Assembly (NCBI RefSeq): GCF_015354345.1
Contig: NZ_JADKYS010000008.1
Span: 1-64,000, forward strand
DNA: 64,000 nt
DNA from: Methylophilus sp. 14
GTDB lineage: Bacteria > Pseudomonadota > Gammaproteobacteria > Burkholderiales > Methylophilaceae
Direction of reading: 5' to 3'
In this document: one piece after another, positions 35,168-43,912 of the stretch
Numbering within the stretch: the first letter of the stretch is position 1
How the letters are laid out: each line of letters opens with the position of its first letter
The notes under the pieces: generated by a model
What the model saw: the letters and a program-made list of their open reading frames with translations, nothing else
What the model was told of the DNA's origin: nothing
Database searches by the model: none
Translations under genes and position numbers: made by a program

Positions 35168-36633
35168 TGGGTGCAATGCCTGACGCGATCATCGCGCCTG
35201 ACCTATGTGAAGTGGTGGATGCTGCCAGCGGCGCTATCCGGCTGGCTGACCAGACTGCGCTGACACAGTTGACGGCTGTGCGCGTGTTGCCGCAGCGGCG
35301 CTGGGTATTCCGTGCGCAATGGTCTGGCAAGGCCGTCTTTGCCAAGGTGTTTGTGGGTGCGCAAGCCGCGAAATACGCTGCGCGTGACGCGCAAGGGGTA
35401 GGTTGGCTCACACAGGCAGGCCTGGCGACCCCCGCCTTGCTATGGCAAGGCGAGTCTGCTGACCAGCGCGCCCGTGTGTTGATCTATGCGGCGATTGCGC
35501 CAGCCGATAATGCGGATGTGTTGTACCAATCGCTGCCATCTGCGCAAGGTTTGGCATTGCTCAAGCAACTGGTGCAAACCTTGGCGGCACAACATGCTGC
35601 CGGGCTGATACAAACCGACTTGCATCTGAAGAATTTCCTGCTGGCCGATGGTCAAGTGTGGTCGCTGGATGGCGATGGTATTCAGCAAGCGCGCTTGAGC
35701 AAGCGTCGTGCGTATCGCCAACTGGCTGAGTTGCTCTCTAAAATTCAAGTGCTGGATCAACATGCCTGGGTGGCGCCATTGCTGGCCGCCTACGATGCCG
35801 CGCGCGGCTGGCAGGCTACATTAGTCCCTGCGACATTATTGGCCTGGGCCAAGCAAATGAAAGCACAAGAAGTCGAGCGCTATGTGACGCGCAAGATTTT
35901 CCGTACCTGCAGCGATGTGACCTGGCAGCAAACTAGCCAGAGTGCGCAAGCGGTGAGTACCACAGGCGGTTTGCATGTGACCGACTTGCCTGCACTGGAA
36001 GTGGCCATGCATGTTGGTCAGGTATTAAAACCAGGCAACACCTGCACCGTCGTGCATACGCATCTGCAAGACCAGTCTGTGGTCATCAAGCGTTATAACA
36101 TCAAGGATTGGCTGCATGGCCTGGGTCGCGCCTGGCGCCCTAGCCGTGCCGCGGCCTCGTGGCGCAATGCCCATCGTCTGCAGTATTACGGCATGCTGAC
36201 GCCACAACCTTTGTTGATGTACGAGCGCCGTTATTGCGGCATGCGAGGACGGGCTTACTTTGTGTCTGCTTATAGCCCCTGGCCGGATGCGCAGGCTTTT
36301 TTTCAGCAGTGCCACGATCAAGCGCTACGTCAGCATGTGGTCCAGCAACTGGTGACATTGTGTTACCAGTGGTTTTTACTTAAGGTGTCACATGGCGACA
36401 TGAAGGCCAGTAATCTGCAAGTGACGGATCGGGGCGATATTGTCGTCATTGACCTGGATAGCATGCAGCAGCATCGCCGCACGCAAATGGCCTTGCGCGC
36501 ACATGCCAAAGACATCCGCCGCCTGTTGCAAAATTGGCAAGCCGATACTTCCCTGTATAATGCGCTGGTAAAGTCGTTTAGCCTGATTTATCAGGATCAT
36601 ACGCCACTCAAACTGGCGGGCATTTCCATTTAA
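35167..36633 (+). CDS. Tandem double kinase-like protein of an LPS-type cluster
   Basis: The 488-residue protein contains two consecutive kinase-like domains. The first (about 15-240) has AKVFVG as the lysine strand, the catalytic loop IQTDLHLKNFLL with Asp151, and SLDGDGI. The second (about 265-480) has VVIKRYNIKDWLHG, PSRAAASWRNAHRLQYYGM, the loop SHGDMKASNLQV with Asp411, and VVIDLDSM. Both keep the Asp and Asn of the catalytic loop, so both may be active. It resembles the kinase-like proteins of the Pseudomonas LPS core locus (wapP/wapQ region). The ATG at 35167 overlaps the previous stop (TAATG). The substrate is unknown. Confidence 0.75.
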   Translation: MGAMPDAIIAPDLCEVVDAASGAIRLADQTALTQLTAVRVLPQRRWVFRAQWSGKAVFAKVFVGAQAAKYAARDAQGVGWLTQAGLATPALLWQGESADQRARVLIYAAIAPADNADVLYQSLPSAQGLALLKQLVQTLAAQHAAGLIQTDLHLKNFLLADGQVWSLDGDGIQQARLSKRRAYRQLAELLSKIQVLDQHAWVAPLLAAYDAARGWQATLVPATLLAWAKQMKAQEVERYVTRKIFRTCSDVTWQQTSQSAQAVSTTGGLHVTDLPALEVAMHVGQVLKPGNTCTVVHTHLQDQSVVIKRYNIKDWLHGLGRAWRPSRAAASWRNAHRLQYYGMLTPQPLLMYERRYCGMRGRAYFVSAYSPWPDAQAFFQQCHDQALRQHVVQQLVTLCYQWFLLKVSHGDMKASNLQVTDRGDIVVIDLDSMQQHRRTQMALRAHAKDIRRLLQNWQADTSLYNALVKSFSLIYQDHTPLKLAGISI

Positions 36634-36660
36634 TTATTTAGTCATTACGCGAGTTTCTGC

Positions 36661-38397
36661 ATGATTGTTTTAGGTTTATCCGGTGCCTTGGGGCATGACG
36701 CTTCTGCTGCCATTTTAGTGGACGGCAAGATTGTCGCTGCGGCGGAAGAAGAGCGTTTTATTCGCGACAAGCACGCCAAGAATCACTGGCCTTACGAAGC
36801 TGCCAAGTTCTGCCTGAAACAGGCAGGCATTACACCGGATCAGGTGGATGTCGTCGCTTTCCCGTATGGTGAAATCCCACTGACATCGGCTGCGCGCTGG
36901 CATTACGCCAAACGCTACTGGTATGCGCCGGACCGTGCACTGGATGCGATTTTTAACGGTAACCGCCGTTTCCGTCGCAACCGCGACAAGTCGCTCAAAC
37001 TCATGCAGGATATGGGCCTGAAAAATGCTAAATATGTGCCGGTCGAGCACCATCTGGCGCATGCCTCCAGTGCTTACCATTTGAGTGGCTTTAAAGAAAA
37101 AACAGCGATCGTCGGCATTGATGGCAAGGGCGAATACGCCACTACCTTTTTTGGTTATGGCGAAAATGGCAAGATCCACAAAATAAAAGAATTCTATGAC
37201 CCAGACTCGCTAGGCGGCTTGTATGGCGCGATCACGGAGTTTCTGGGCTTTGAAATGCTCGATGGCGAATTTAAAGTCATGGGCATGGCCCCGTACGGCG
37301 ACCCGAAAAAGTATGACTTGAGCCGTCTGGCCAAGTTTGAAAACGGCGAACTCATCATCAATACCGAATACGTCAATGTGGTTGGTTTGCGCCGCTACAA
37401 AGAAACCAGCCCAGATGGTAAATCTAAAGGCTTTTACTTCACGCCCAAACTCATTGAGTGGTTAGGCCCGAAACGGGAAGGCGATGAAATTGACGACCCG
37501 TACATTCATTATGCGGCCAGCGTACAGCAATTGCTGGAAGACCTGGCGCTACAGATGATTGAGTATTACCTGGGCGATATCATCCGTGAGACCGGCAAAA
37601 TTGTGATGGCGGGTGGCGTTGCGCTCAACGTAAAACTGAACCAGCGCATTATCTCCTTGCCGCACGTCAAAGAGTTATTTGTACAACCTGCTTCTGGTGA
37701 TAATGGCACCAGCCTGGGCGCCGCCACGTACGCTGCCCATCTGGCAGGCGAAACCATTCATAAAATGGAGCACGCTTACCTCGGCCCGGCTTATAGCAAC
37801 GATGAATGTATTGCCGCTTGTGAAGCACATCCGGCAAAACCGGTGTTTACCCGTGTGGAGGATGGTCCACGCAAGGCTGCCGAATTGCTGGCTGCCGGCA
37901 ATCCGCTGGCCTGGTTCCAGGGCCGTATGGAGTTTGGTCCGCGTGCTTTGGGCTGCCGCAGTATTTTGGGTGATCCTAGCTTTCCGGGTGTGGCTGACCG
38001 CATCAATGCGCAAATTAAATACCGTGAGCGCTGGCGGCCATTCTGCCCCAGCATGCTGGACCGTATTGCGGCGGATATCCTGCAAACCGAGCATCCGGCG
38101 CCTTACATGACATTCACCTTTGATGTGAACCCGGCCTGGAAAGCGCGGATTCCGGAAGTGGTACATGAAGATGGCACTGCACGTGCGCAGATTGTGACTA
38201 AAGCCACCAATCCGCGCTACTACGCGCTGATTGAGCATCTGGAGCAGTTGCGTGGCAATGGCGTGGTACTCAATACCTCGCTCAATCGCCGCGGCGAGCC
38301 GATGATTTGCAGTCCGACCGATGCCTTGAACATGTTCTATGGCTGCGATCTCGAGTATCTCATGCTGGAAGATATCCTAGTCACCAAATCTGCCTGA
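36661..38397 (+). CDS. NodU/CmcH-family carbamoyltransferase (WapO-like)
   Basis: These enzymes transfer a carbamoyl group from carbamoyl phosphate, via a carbamoyl-adenylate, to a sugar hydroxyl. The 578-residue protein has both domains: the Kae1-like N-terminal part with GHDASAAIL, VEHHLAHASSAYHLSGF and VMAGGVALNVKLN, and the C-terminal part with GRMEFGPRALGCRSILGDP and RERWRPFCPSML. In Pseudomonas aeruginosa a comparable enzyme, WapO, carbamoylates an inner-core heptose, and the kinase-like neighbours here make an LPS acceptor likely. It follows the double kinase by 27 bases and ends at a strong hairpin. Confidence 0.9.
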   Translation: MIVLGLSGALGHDASAAILVDGKIVAAAEEERFIRDKHAKNHWPYEAAKFCLKQAGITPDQVDVVAFPYGEIPLTSAARWHYAKRYWYAPDRALDAIFNGNRRFRRNRDKSLKLMQDMGLKNAKYVPVEHHLAHASSAYHLSGFKEKTAIVGIDGKGEYATTFFGYGENGKIHKIKEFYDPDSLGGLYGAITEFLGFEMLDGEFKVMGMAPYGDPKKYDLSRLAKFENGELIINTEYVNVVGLRRYKETSPDGKSKGFYFTPKLIEWLGPKREGDEIDDPYIHYAASVQQLLEDLALQMIEYYLGDIIRETGKIVMAGGVALNVKLNQRIISLPHVKELFVQPASGDNGTSLGAATYAAHLAGETIHKMEHAYLGPAYSNDECIAACEAHPAKPVFTRVEDGPRKAAELLAAGNPLAWFQGRMEFGPRALGCRSILGDPSFPGVADRINAQIKYRERWRPFCPSMLDRIAADILQTEHPAPYMTFTFDVNPAWKARIPEVVHEDGTARAQIVTKATNPRYYALIEHLEQLRGNGVVLNTSLNRRGEPMICSPTDALNMFYGCDLEYLMLEDILVTKSA

Positions 38398-38403
38398 AGA
38401 CTG

Positions 38404-38432
38404 GCTTGAAGCGTGTCGCTTCAAGCTGGTTT
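38404..38432 (+). terminator. Terminator after the carbamoyltransferase gene
   Basis: GCTTGAAGCG-TGT-CGCTTCAAGC is a perfect 10-bp stem with a three-base loop, followed by TGGTTTTG. It lies seven bases beyond the stop codon and separates this cluster from edd. Confidence 0.78.
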
Positions 38433-38501
38433 TGCCAAACGGTGTATATTGTTTTAAGTCATTGAATCCTCTAAAAAAACCATCAAATTTGGTAATTCAG
38501 T

Positions 38502-38530
38502 TTGACGTCTTGCACCAGTTTGGCGATAAT
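38502..38530 (+). promoter_or_regulatory. Candidate sigma-70 promoter of edd-eda
   Basis: TTGACG at 38502-38507 and GATAAT at 38525-38530 are 17 bases apart. Transcription would start near 38537 and leave a leader of about 118 bases, which contains a small AGGT/ACCT hairpin. No HexR-like palindrome was found. The rest of the 257-base gap after the carbamoyltransferase holds only its terminator. Confidence 0.55.
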
Positions 38531-38654
38531 CGCAGGTAGGGAACCTGTTTGGATTCATATATATTACGACCCTAAACTGTGACTAAATAGCAAGTTCAAA
38601 GCAGTTCATCAGGATAGTTCATCAGGTAGTTAAAACACAGTTGAGCGATAGTCA

Positions 38655-40469
38655 ATGAAACAATCTCACATTGAAGTAACAGAACGCATCATCGAGCGTA
38701 GCCGTCCGACCCGTAAGGCGTATTTGCAGCGTATTGATGATTACCTGAACCGTGAAAAAGGCCCGGATCGTCTGGGCTGTGCCAACGTGGCGCACGCGTT
38801 TGCGGCGATGCCACAAAACGACAAGTTCAAGATTTATGCCGAGAAACCAACCCATATTGGGATCGTCACGGCTTACAACGAAATGCTGTCTGCACACCAG
38901 CCTTACGTGAATTATCCGGATATTATCCGTGATGAAGCCCGTAAGCATGGTGCAACCGTGCAGGTGGCAGGGGGCGTGCCAGCCATGTGTGATGGCATTA
39001 CCCAGGGCGAACCAGGCATGGAGCTGAGCCTGTTTAGTCGCGACACCATTGCTATGAGTACTGCGGTTGCTTTGTCACATGATGTATTTGATGCCTCTTT
39101 GTTGCTTGGCGTCTGTGACAAGATCGTGCCAGGCCTGTTGATCGGCGCACTGCATTTTGGTCATTTGCCATGCGTGTTTGTACCTGCGGGCCCGATGAGC
39201 ACCGGGATTGATAACACCTCCAAATCCAAAGTGCGTGAAAAATACGCGCAAGGGCTGTGTGACCGCGAAGAGTTGCTGGCGAGTGAGTCTGCGGCTTATC
39301 ACGGTGCGGGTACCTGTACCTTCTACGGCACGGCCAACAGTAACCAGATGTTGCTGGAAGCCATGGGTCTGCATGTGCCAGGCGCAGCTTTTATCCATCC
39401 CCATGATGGCATGCGTGAAGATTTGACGCGTGAAGCCGTGCGCATGGTGATTCAGAACACCAAGAAGGATAGATTTGTGCCAATTGGCCGTTTGGTCGAC
39501 GAGCATGTCATTGTCAATGCCATGGTGGCTTTGCTGGCCACTGGTGGTTCTACCAACCACTTGATCCACTGGGTAGCAGTGGCGCGTGCGGCCGGTATTA
39601 TTATTGACTGGACCGATTTCCACTACCTGGCCAAGGCGACGCCTTTGCTGGCAAGTGTTTACCCTAATGGTAAGGCTGACGTTAATGAATTCCAGACCGC
39701 TGGCGGCCCTGGTTTCGTGATCCGTGAGCTGATCGAAGGTGGTTATATGTATCCGGATGTCTACACCGTGAGCGGTGGTGGCATGCGTGATTACGGTAAA
39801 AAGCCTGAGAAAACAGCGGATAAACTGGTGTGGACCGATTACCCGGCAGAAAGCGGCGATGAAACCATCGTACGTACGGCCGCGCATCCATTTAACGAAT
39901 CTGGTGGCTTGCGTTTGCTCAAAGGTAATTTAGGTCGCAGCGTGATCAAGATTTCTGCCGTACCTGAAGACCGTCACATCATTGAAGCCCCAGCCATTGT
40001 GTTTGATGCACAAGAAGAGTTGCTGGCAGCCTTTGACCGTGGCGAGCTGGAAAGAGATTTTATTGCTGTCGTGCGCTTCCAGGGCCCTAAAGCCAACGGT
40101 ATGCCTGAGTTACATAAACTGACACCGCCATTGGCAGTGTTGCAGAATAAAGGCTTCCGCGTAGCGATTGTGACCGATGGCCGTATGAGTGGCGCGTCTG
40201 GCAAGATTCCAGCCGCGATTCACCTGAGTCCAGAAGCCAGTGCCGGTGGTGCGATTGCCAAAATCCGCAATGGCGACATTATCCGTTTGAACGGTACGGT
40301 CGGCCAGTTGAACGTGCTGGTAGACGAAGATACCTGGGCTGAACGTGAAGCTGAAGAGCTTAGCGATGCCAAGCGTCATTACAATGCGCATGGCCTGGGC
40401 CGTGAGTTGTTTGGTGGTATGCGCCGCAATGTGCTGTCTGCCGAAGAAGGTGCGGTTACCTGGTTGTAA
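38655..40469 (+). CDS. edd: 6-phosphogluconate dehydratase Edd
   Basis: Edd dehydrates 6-phosphogluconate to 2-keto-3-deoxy-6-phosphogluconate (KDPG). The 604-residue protein aligns over its whole length with E. coli Edd (603). It has [22 protein letters not shown] cut by the first iron-sulfur cysteine, [33 protein letters not shown] and [13 protein letters not shown]; Cys residues in the first three blocks would hold the [4Fe-4S] cluster. With eda downstream it forms the KDPG cleavage branch, which in Methylophilaceae regenerates pyruvate and glyceraldehyde-3-phosphate in the ribulose monophosphate cycle. Confidence 0.96.
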   Translation: MKQSHIEVTERIIERSRPTRKAYLQRIDDYLNREKGPDRLGCANVAHAFAAMPQNDKFKIYAEKPTHIGIVTAYNEMLSAHQPYVNYPDIIRDEARKHGATVQVAGGVPAMCDGITQGEPGMELSLFSRDTIAMSTAVALSHDVFDASLLLGVCDKIVPGLLIGALHFGHLPCVFVPAGPMSTGIDNTSKSKVREKYAQGLCDREELLASESAAYHGAGTCTFYGTANSNQMLLEAMGLHVPGAAFIHPHDGMREDLTREAVRMVIQNTKKDRFVPIGRLVDEHVIVNAMVALLATGGSTNHLIHWVAVARAAGIIIDWTDFHYLAKATPLLASVYPNGKADVNEFQTAGGPGFVIRELIEGGYMYPDVYTVSGGGMRDYGKKPEKTADKLVWTDYPAESGDETIVRTAAHPFNESGGLRLLKGNLGRSVIKISAVPEDRHIIEAPAIVFDAQEELLAAFDRGELERDFIAVVRFQGPKANGMPELHKLTPPLAVLQNKGFRVAIVTDGRMSGASGKIPAAIHLSPEASAGGAIAKIRNGDIIRLNGTVGQLNVLVDEDTWAEREAEELSDAKRHYNAHGLGRELFGGMRRNVLSAEEGAVTWL

Positions 40470-40564
40470 ATTAAAAGTGCGTCGCAAGACGTCGTTGCAG
40501 ATCGCTTGCCGTACTATTCGTACTGTCTGCGCTCCTGCGCCTAGTCTTGCTTAGCACTTTTAAT
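40470..40564. repeat. REP-like palindromic intergenic element, copy B
   Basis: The element begins directly after the edd stop. ATTAAAAGTGC (40470-40480) and GCACTTTTAAT (40554-40564) are perfect 11-bp inverted arms, continued imperfectly inwards by GTCGCAAGAC against GTCTTGCTTA. The central GTACTATTCGTACTGTCT GCGCTCCTGCGCC block corresponds to that of copy A at 1979-2102. The whole 95 bases could fold into one long RNA hairpin in the edd-eda transcript. Confidence 0.7.
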
Positions 40565-40625
40565 TCACAGTGAAGCCCAGCGATTAGAAAACAATTTTTT
40601 TATTTTTTAGGTCAATATTCATAAC

Positions 40626-41255
40626 ATGAGCACATTAGAGTTAGCTAACCATGGCCCGGTAATCCCGGTTATTGTCATCAACAAAGTAGAAGATGCTGTG
40701 CCGATGGCAGAAGCATTGCTTGAAGGTGGCGTTAAAGTGCTGGAAGTGACTTTGCGTTCACCAGTTGCCCTGCAAGCCATGGAGCAAATTGCCAAGCACG
40801 TGCCTGACGCGATTTTGGGTTCAGGTACCGTACGTAACTTGAAAGATGCGCAAGCGTCTAAAGATGTTGGTTGCCAGTTTGCAGTGAGCCCAGGCTACAC
40901 CACTGAGTTGGGTCAATTTGCCCGTAAAATCGGCCTGCCATTGTTGCCAGGCGTGTCTACCGGCTCTGAAATCATGATGGCGAATGCCGATGATTACTAC
41001 TTCTTGAAACTGTTCCCAGCGGTGGCTGTGGGCGGTATCAACCTGCTCAAGGGCTTTGCTGGCCCGTTTGCTGACGTGAAATTCTGCCCAACCGGTGGTG
41101 TCAGCGTAGAGAGCGCGCCTAACTTCCTGGCATTGCCTAACGTGGTTGTGTGTGGCGGTACCTGGTTAACGCCTGCAGATGCAGTCGCAAACAAAGACTG
41201 GACGCACATCACTAAATTGGCGAAAGAAGCCTCAGCGATTGTGGCGGCTAAATAA
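40626..41255 (+). CDS. eda: KDPG aldolase Eda
   Basis: Eda cleaves KDPG into pyruvate and glyceraldehyde-3-phosphate. The 209-residue class I aldolase has the general-base glutamate in LEVTLR (Glu40), the phosphate/substrate arginine in the same strand, the Schiff-base lysine in YFLKLFPA (Lys128) and the phosphate-binding CPTGGVSVESAP. It follows edd after 156 bases that are mostly a palindromic repeat, and is ended by a strong terminator. Its length and motifs match the E. coli enzyme (213). Confidence 0.96.
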   Translation: MSTLELANHGPVIPVIVINKVEDAVPMAEALLEGGVKVLEVTLRSPVALQAMEQIAKHVPDAILGSGTVRNLKDAQASKDVGCQFAVSPGYTTELGQFARKIGLPLLPGVSTGSEIMMANADDYYFLKLFPAVAVGGINLLKGFAGPFADVKFCPTGGVSVESAPNFLALPNVVVCGGTWLTPADAVANKDWTHITKLAKEASAIVAAK

Positions 41256-41289
41256 GCAAGCAAATCACTGACGCAAATCGACTATAATG

Positions 41290-41317
41290 AAGGCTTGTAG
41301 CAATACAAGCCTTTTTT
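41290..41317 (+). terminator. Terminator after eda
   Basis: AAGGCTTGTA and TACAAGCCTT form a perfect 10-bp stem around GCAA, followed by a run of T. It lies 35 bases after the eda stop and just before the next gene. Confidence 0.9.
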
Positions 41318-41329
41318 ATTATCTAGCCT

Positions 41330-42010
41330 ATGTCACAGCGCCCAGACCTTACACGATACAAAACCATTGTGCTTGATTGCGACGGTGTCGTCCTCAACAG
41401 CAACCAGACCAAAATCGATGCCTACTACAATACGGCCAAACGTATGGGTGGCACTGATGCGCAAGCGCAAGCCTTTGTCGATTACCACATCAAGCTGGGC
41501 AGTATTCCGCGTAACGACAAAATCCGTTATTACATTACCGAGATCATCAAGCAACCTCTGACCCCTGAGCTATTTCAGGCGTTTATGGATACGTTTACCG
41601 TCATTCTTGATGAAACCCTGATGCAATGTGAAGTAGCGCCTGCCTTGCACGACCTGAAGCAGAAAACGGCACAAGCGCAATGGATGCTGATGTCAGGCGG
41701 TGATCAGGAAGAGCTCAGGAGTATTTTTCCACGCCGTGGCCTGGATACTTTGTTCGAGCTGGGCATCTATGGTGGCCCGACCAAAAAGAACGAGCATCTG
41801 GCGCAGCTGATTGCCGATGGCAGCATACAGTTCCCGGCCTTGTTTATTGGCGACAGCCGCTTTGATCATCAGGCATCCACAGGGGCAGGGCTGGATTTTA
41901 TTTTTGTGGCTGACTGGACGGATATGCCGGATTGGAAAGCTTACTGTAAGGAACATCAGGTTGTGGTGTGTCATCATCTCGAACTGCAGCCTTATGAGGC
42001 TTTTGTCTAA
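41330..42010 (+). CDS. HAD-superfamily hydrolase
   Basis: The 226-residue protein has HAD motif I as LDCDGVVLNSN (nucleophile near residue 16), motif II as LMSGGDQEEL, motif III lysine in YGGPTKKNEHL, and motif IV as FIGDSRFDHQAS. The helical cap between motifs I and II is of the beta-phosphoglucomutase/phosphatase type. These features point to a small-molecule phosphatase. The substrate is unknown, though a sugar phosphate would fit its place between central-metabolism and LPS genes. It starts 12 bases after the eda terminator and 18 bases before the membrane hydrolase gene. Confidence 0.83.
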   Translation: MSQRPDLTRYKTIVLDCDGVVLNSNQTKIDAYYNTAKRMGGTDAQAQAFVDYHIKLGSIPRNDKIRYYITEIIKQPLTPELFQAFMDTFTVILDETLMQCEVAPALHDLKQKTAQAQWMLMSGGDQEELRSIFPRRGLDTLFELGIYGGPTKKNEHLAQLIADGSIQFPALFIGDSRFDHQASTGAGLDFIFVADWTDMPDWKAYCKEHQVVVCHHLELQPYEAFV

Positions 42011-42028
42011 CTTCTCTGTGTTTGCCCG

Positions 42029-43909
42029 ATGAAACCATCTAATCATGCCGTGTTCCGGCTTTTTTTATTACTGACGACCTTACATATGCTGTGGGTGACT
42101 TGGGGATTTTTCTCTGAGGGTGTCGCTGCGGCTACTCATATTTCCTGGTTGTTTCATCTGACTGCCTGGGGATTTTATGCGTTTCTCTACAGCCTGATTG
42201 TGGTGTTACCAGCTTGGCTGAGCAGCATATTTCTTAAACGTCATTCACGATTATTGGCAGCATTGGCTGTTGGCCTGACAAGTGCGGGCTTGATGTTTAT
42301 CAAGTCAGACCTGATGATTTATGACTTGTACCGTTTTCACTTTAACGGTTTTGTCTGGAACTTGATGACGACCAAAGGCGGCATGGCCTCTCTCGGCACC
42401 AGTGGCGCGACTTATATTGCCATTGCCTGGTCTGTGCTGCTGGTGATTTCGCTGCAACTTTTGTTCTGGTTCATGAGCTTACGCCTTGAGCAAGTAACAC
42501 TAGCTAGACGTTCTGCAGTTGCGGTATGGCTGGTTGCACCACTCATGTTTGCAACCCAAGGCTTGATTTATGGCATTAGTGATGTCAAAAATATAGGCGC
42601 AGTATTGGATACGGCAGAGGTTTATCCATTTTATCAGCAGATATTAATGCGTAAGCTGGCTGCCAGGTTTGGCATGGAGATCGAGCGTAATCGTAGTCAT
42701 AACCATCGTTTATCAGTAGATACTGCGAGATTGCATTATCCTTTGCAGCCACTGAATTACCAGGCAGTTGATCATCCACCTAATATTATTATCTTCGCTG
42801 CCGAATCGTTGCGTTGGGACAGGTTGACGCCGGAAATCATGCCGAATGCATGGCAGCTTGGCCAAGAGGGCGCGTTGTTTACCCAGCATTATTCCAGTGG
42901 TAATGGTACGCGGGAAGGGCTGTTTGGCATGTTCTACGGCTTATATGGCTCATATTGGGCGAGTTTTCTACATGCCCAGCAATCGCCATTGCTGATGGAT
43001 AGATTGCTGTCACTGGACTATCAGTTTGATTTGCGTACCAGTGCTAAATTCTCTTATCCGGAGTTTAATAAAACCTTATTCGCCAAGTTTCCATTAACTG
43101 ATTTGCATGAGGCCGATGAGGGCATGAATCCCTGGCGTCGTGATGAGTGGAATGCCAGTCAGCAAATTGCTTTTCTAAAGCAGCGGGACCGTAGCAAACC
43201 ATTCATGAGTTTCTTCTTTTTTGAGTCTACACATGCCAGATATGACTTTCCGGATCAGGCAGTGGTGGCTTCGCCGTATTTGGGGGATGTGAATTACTGG
43301 GGGATGTCACGTGCCTCACTGCAACCACGCATTGGTGAATTTAAAAACCGTTACTCCAACGCCGCACATTGGATTGATATGCAAATTGGCCGTGTGCTGC
43401 AAGAGTTACGTGCGCAGGGCTTATTGGAAAATACCATCATTATCATTACTGGTGATCATGGAGAAGAGTTTCTGGAGAAGGGCAACTGGGGGCATAACTC
43501 TACGTTTGTTGAAGAGCAAACCCATGTGCCTATGGTGATGTGGATGCCTGGTCAGCCGCACGCTGAGGTTAAAAGTGTCACCAGCCACCTGGATATTTCA
43601 CCGACTCTGTTGCAAGCGTTAGGGGCGCCAGCGGATGCATCGACTTATTCGTTGGGACGCAATATTTTCTCGACGCAGCAACGGGACTTTATCGTTGTGA
43701 GTGATTGGAGAACGATAGGCGTCATGACGGATAATATGAAGTATCGGATTGCTTATCAGCAAAACGGTATGAAGCACTATGTGCCAACCGGGCGCGATGA
43801 TGCTGTGCTGAATGCTGAGCAGCAGACTGCTCGCACAGAAGAGCATCAGCCGCAATTATTGCAGGCGATCAAGAATTGTTCGCGTTTTCTGGCCAGCTTT
43901 AAAGACTGA
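42029..43909 (+). CDS. YejM/PbgA-like inner-membrane sulfatase-fold protein
   Basis: The 626-residue protein has five N-terminal membrane helices (residues about 8-185) and a large periplasmic alkaline-phosphatase/sulfatase-fold domain. In the domain FAAESLRWDRL is the first metal site, SSGNGTREGLFGMFYG takes the place of the nucleophile region, and IITGDHGEEF and WGHNSTFVEEQTHVPM carry further ligands. This matches DUF3413/YejM (PbgA, LapC), which in E. coli controls LPS amount through LapB and FtsH. Related phosphoethanolamine or glycerol transferases are the alternative. It is followed by waaP after three bases, in keeping with an LPS role. Confidence 0.8.
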   Translation: MKPSNHAVFRLFLLLTTLHMLWVTWGFFSEGVAAATHISWLFHLTAWGFYAFLYSLIVVLPAWLSSIFLKRHSRLLAALAVGLTSAGLMFIKSDLMIYDLYRFHFNGFVWNLMTTKGGMASLGTSGATYIAIAWSVLLVISLQLLFWFMSLRLEQVTLARRSAVAVWLVAPLMFATQGLIYGISDVKNIGAVLDTAEVYPFYQQILMRKLAARFGMEIERNRSHNHRLSVDTARLHYPLQPLNYQAVDHPPNIIIFAAESLRWDRLTPEIMPNAWQLGQEGALFTQHYSSGNGTREGLFGMFYGLYGSYWASFLHAQQSPLLMDRLLSLDYQFDLRTSAKFSYPEFNKTLFAKFPLTDLHEADEGMNPWRRDEWNASQQIAFLKQRDRSKPFMSFFFFESTHARYDFPDQAVVASPYLGDVNYWGMSRASLQPRIGEFKNRYSNAAHWIDMQIGRVLQELRAQGLLENTIIIITGDHGEEFLEKGNWGHNSTFVEEQTHVPMVMWMPGQPHAEVKSVTSHLDISPTLLQALGAPADASTYSLGRNIFSTQQRDFIVVSDWRTIGVMTDNMKYRIAYQQNGMKHYVPTGRDDAVLNAEQQTARTEEHQPQLLQAIKNCSRFLASFKD

Positions 43910-43912
43910 CAA

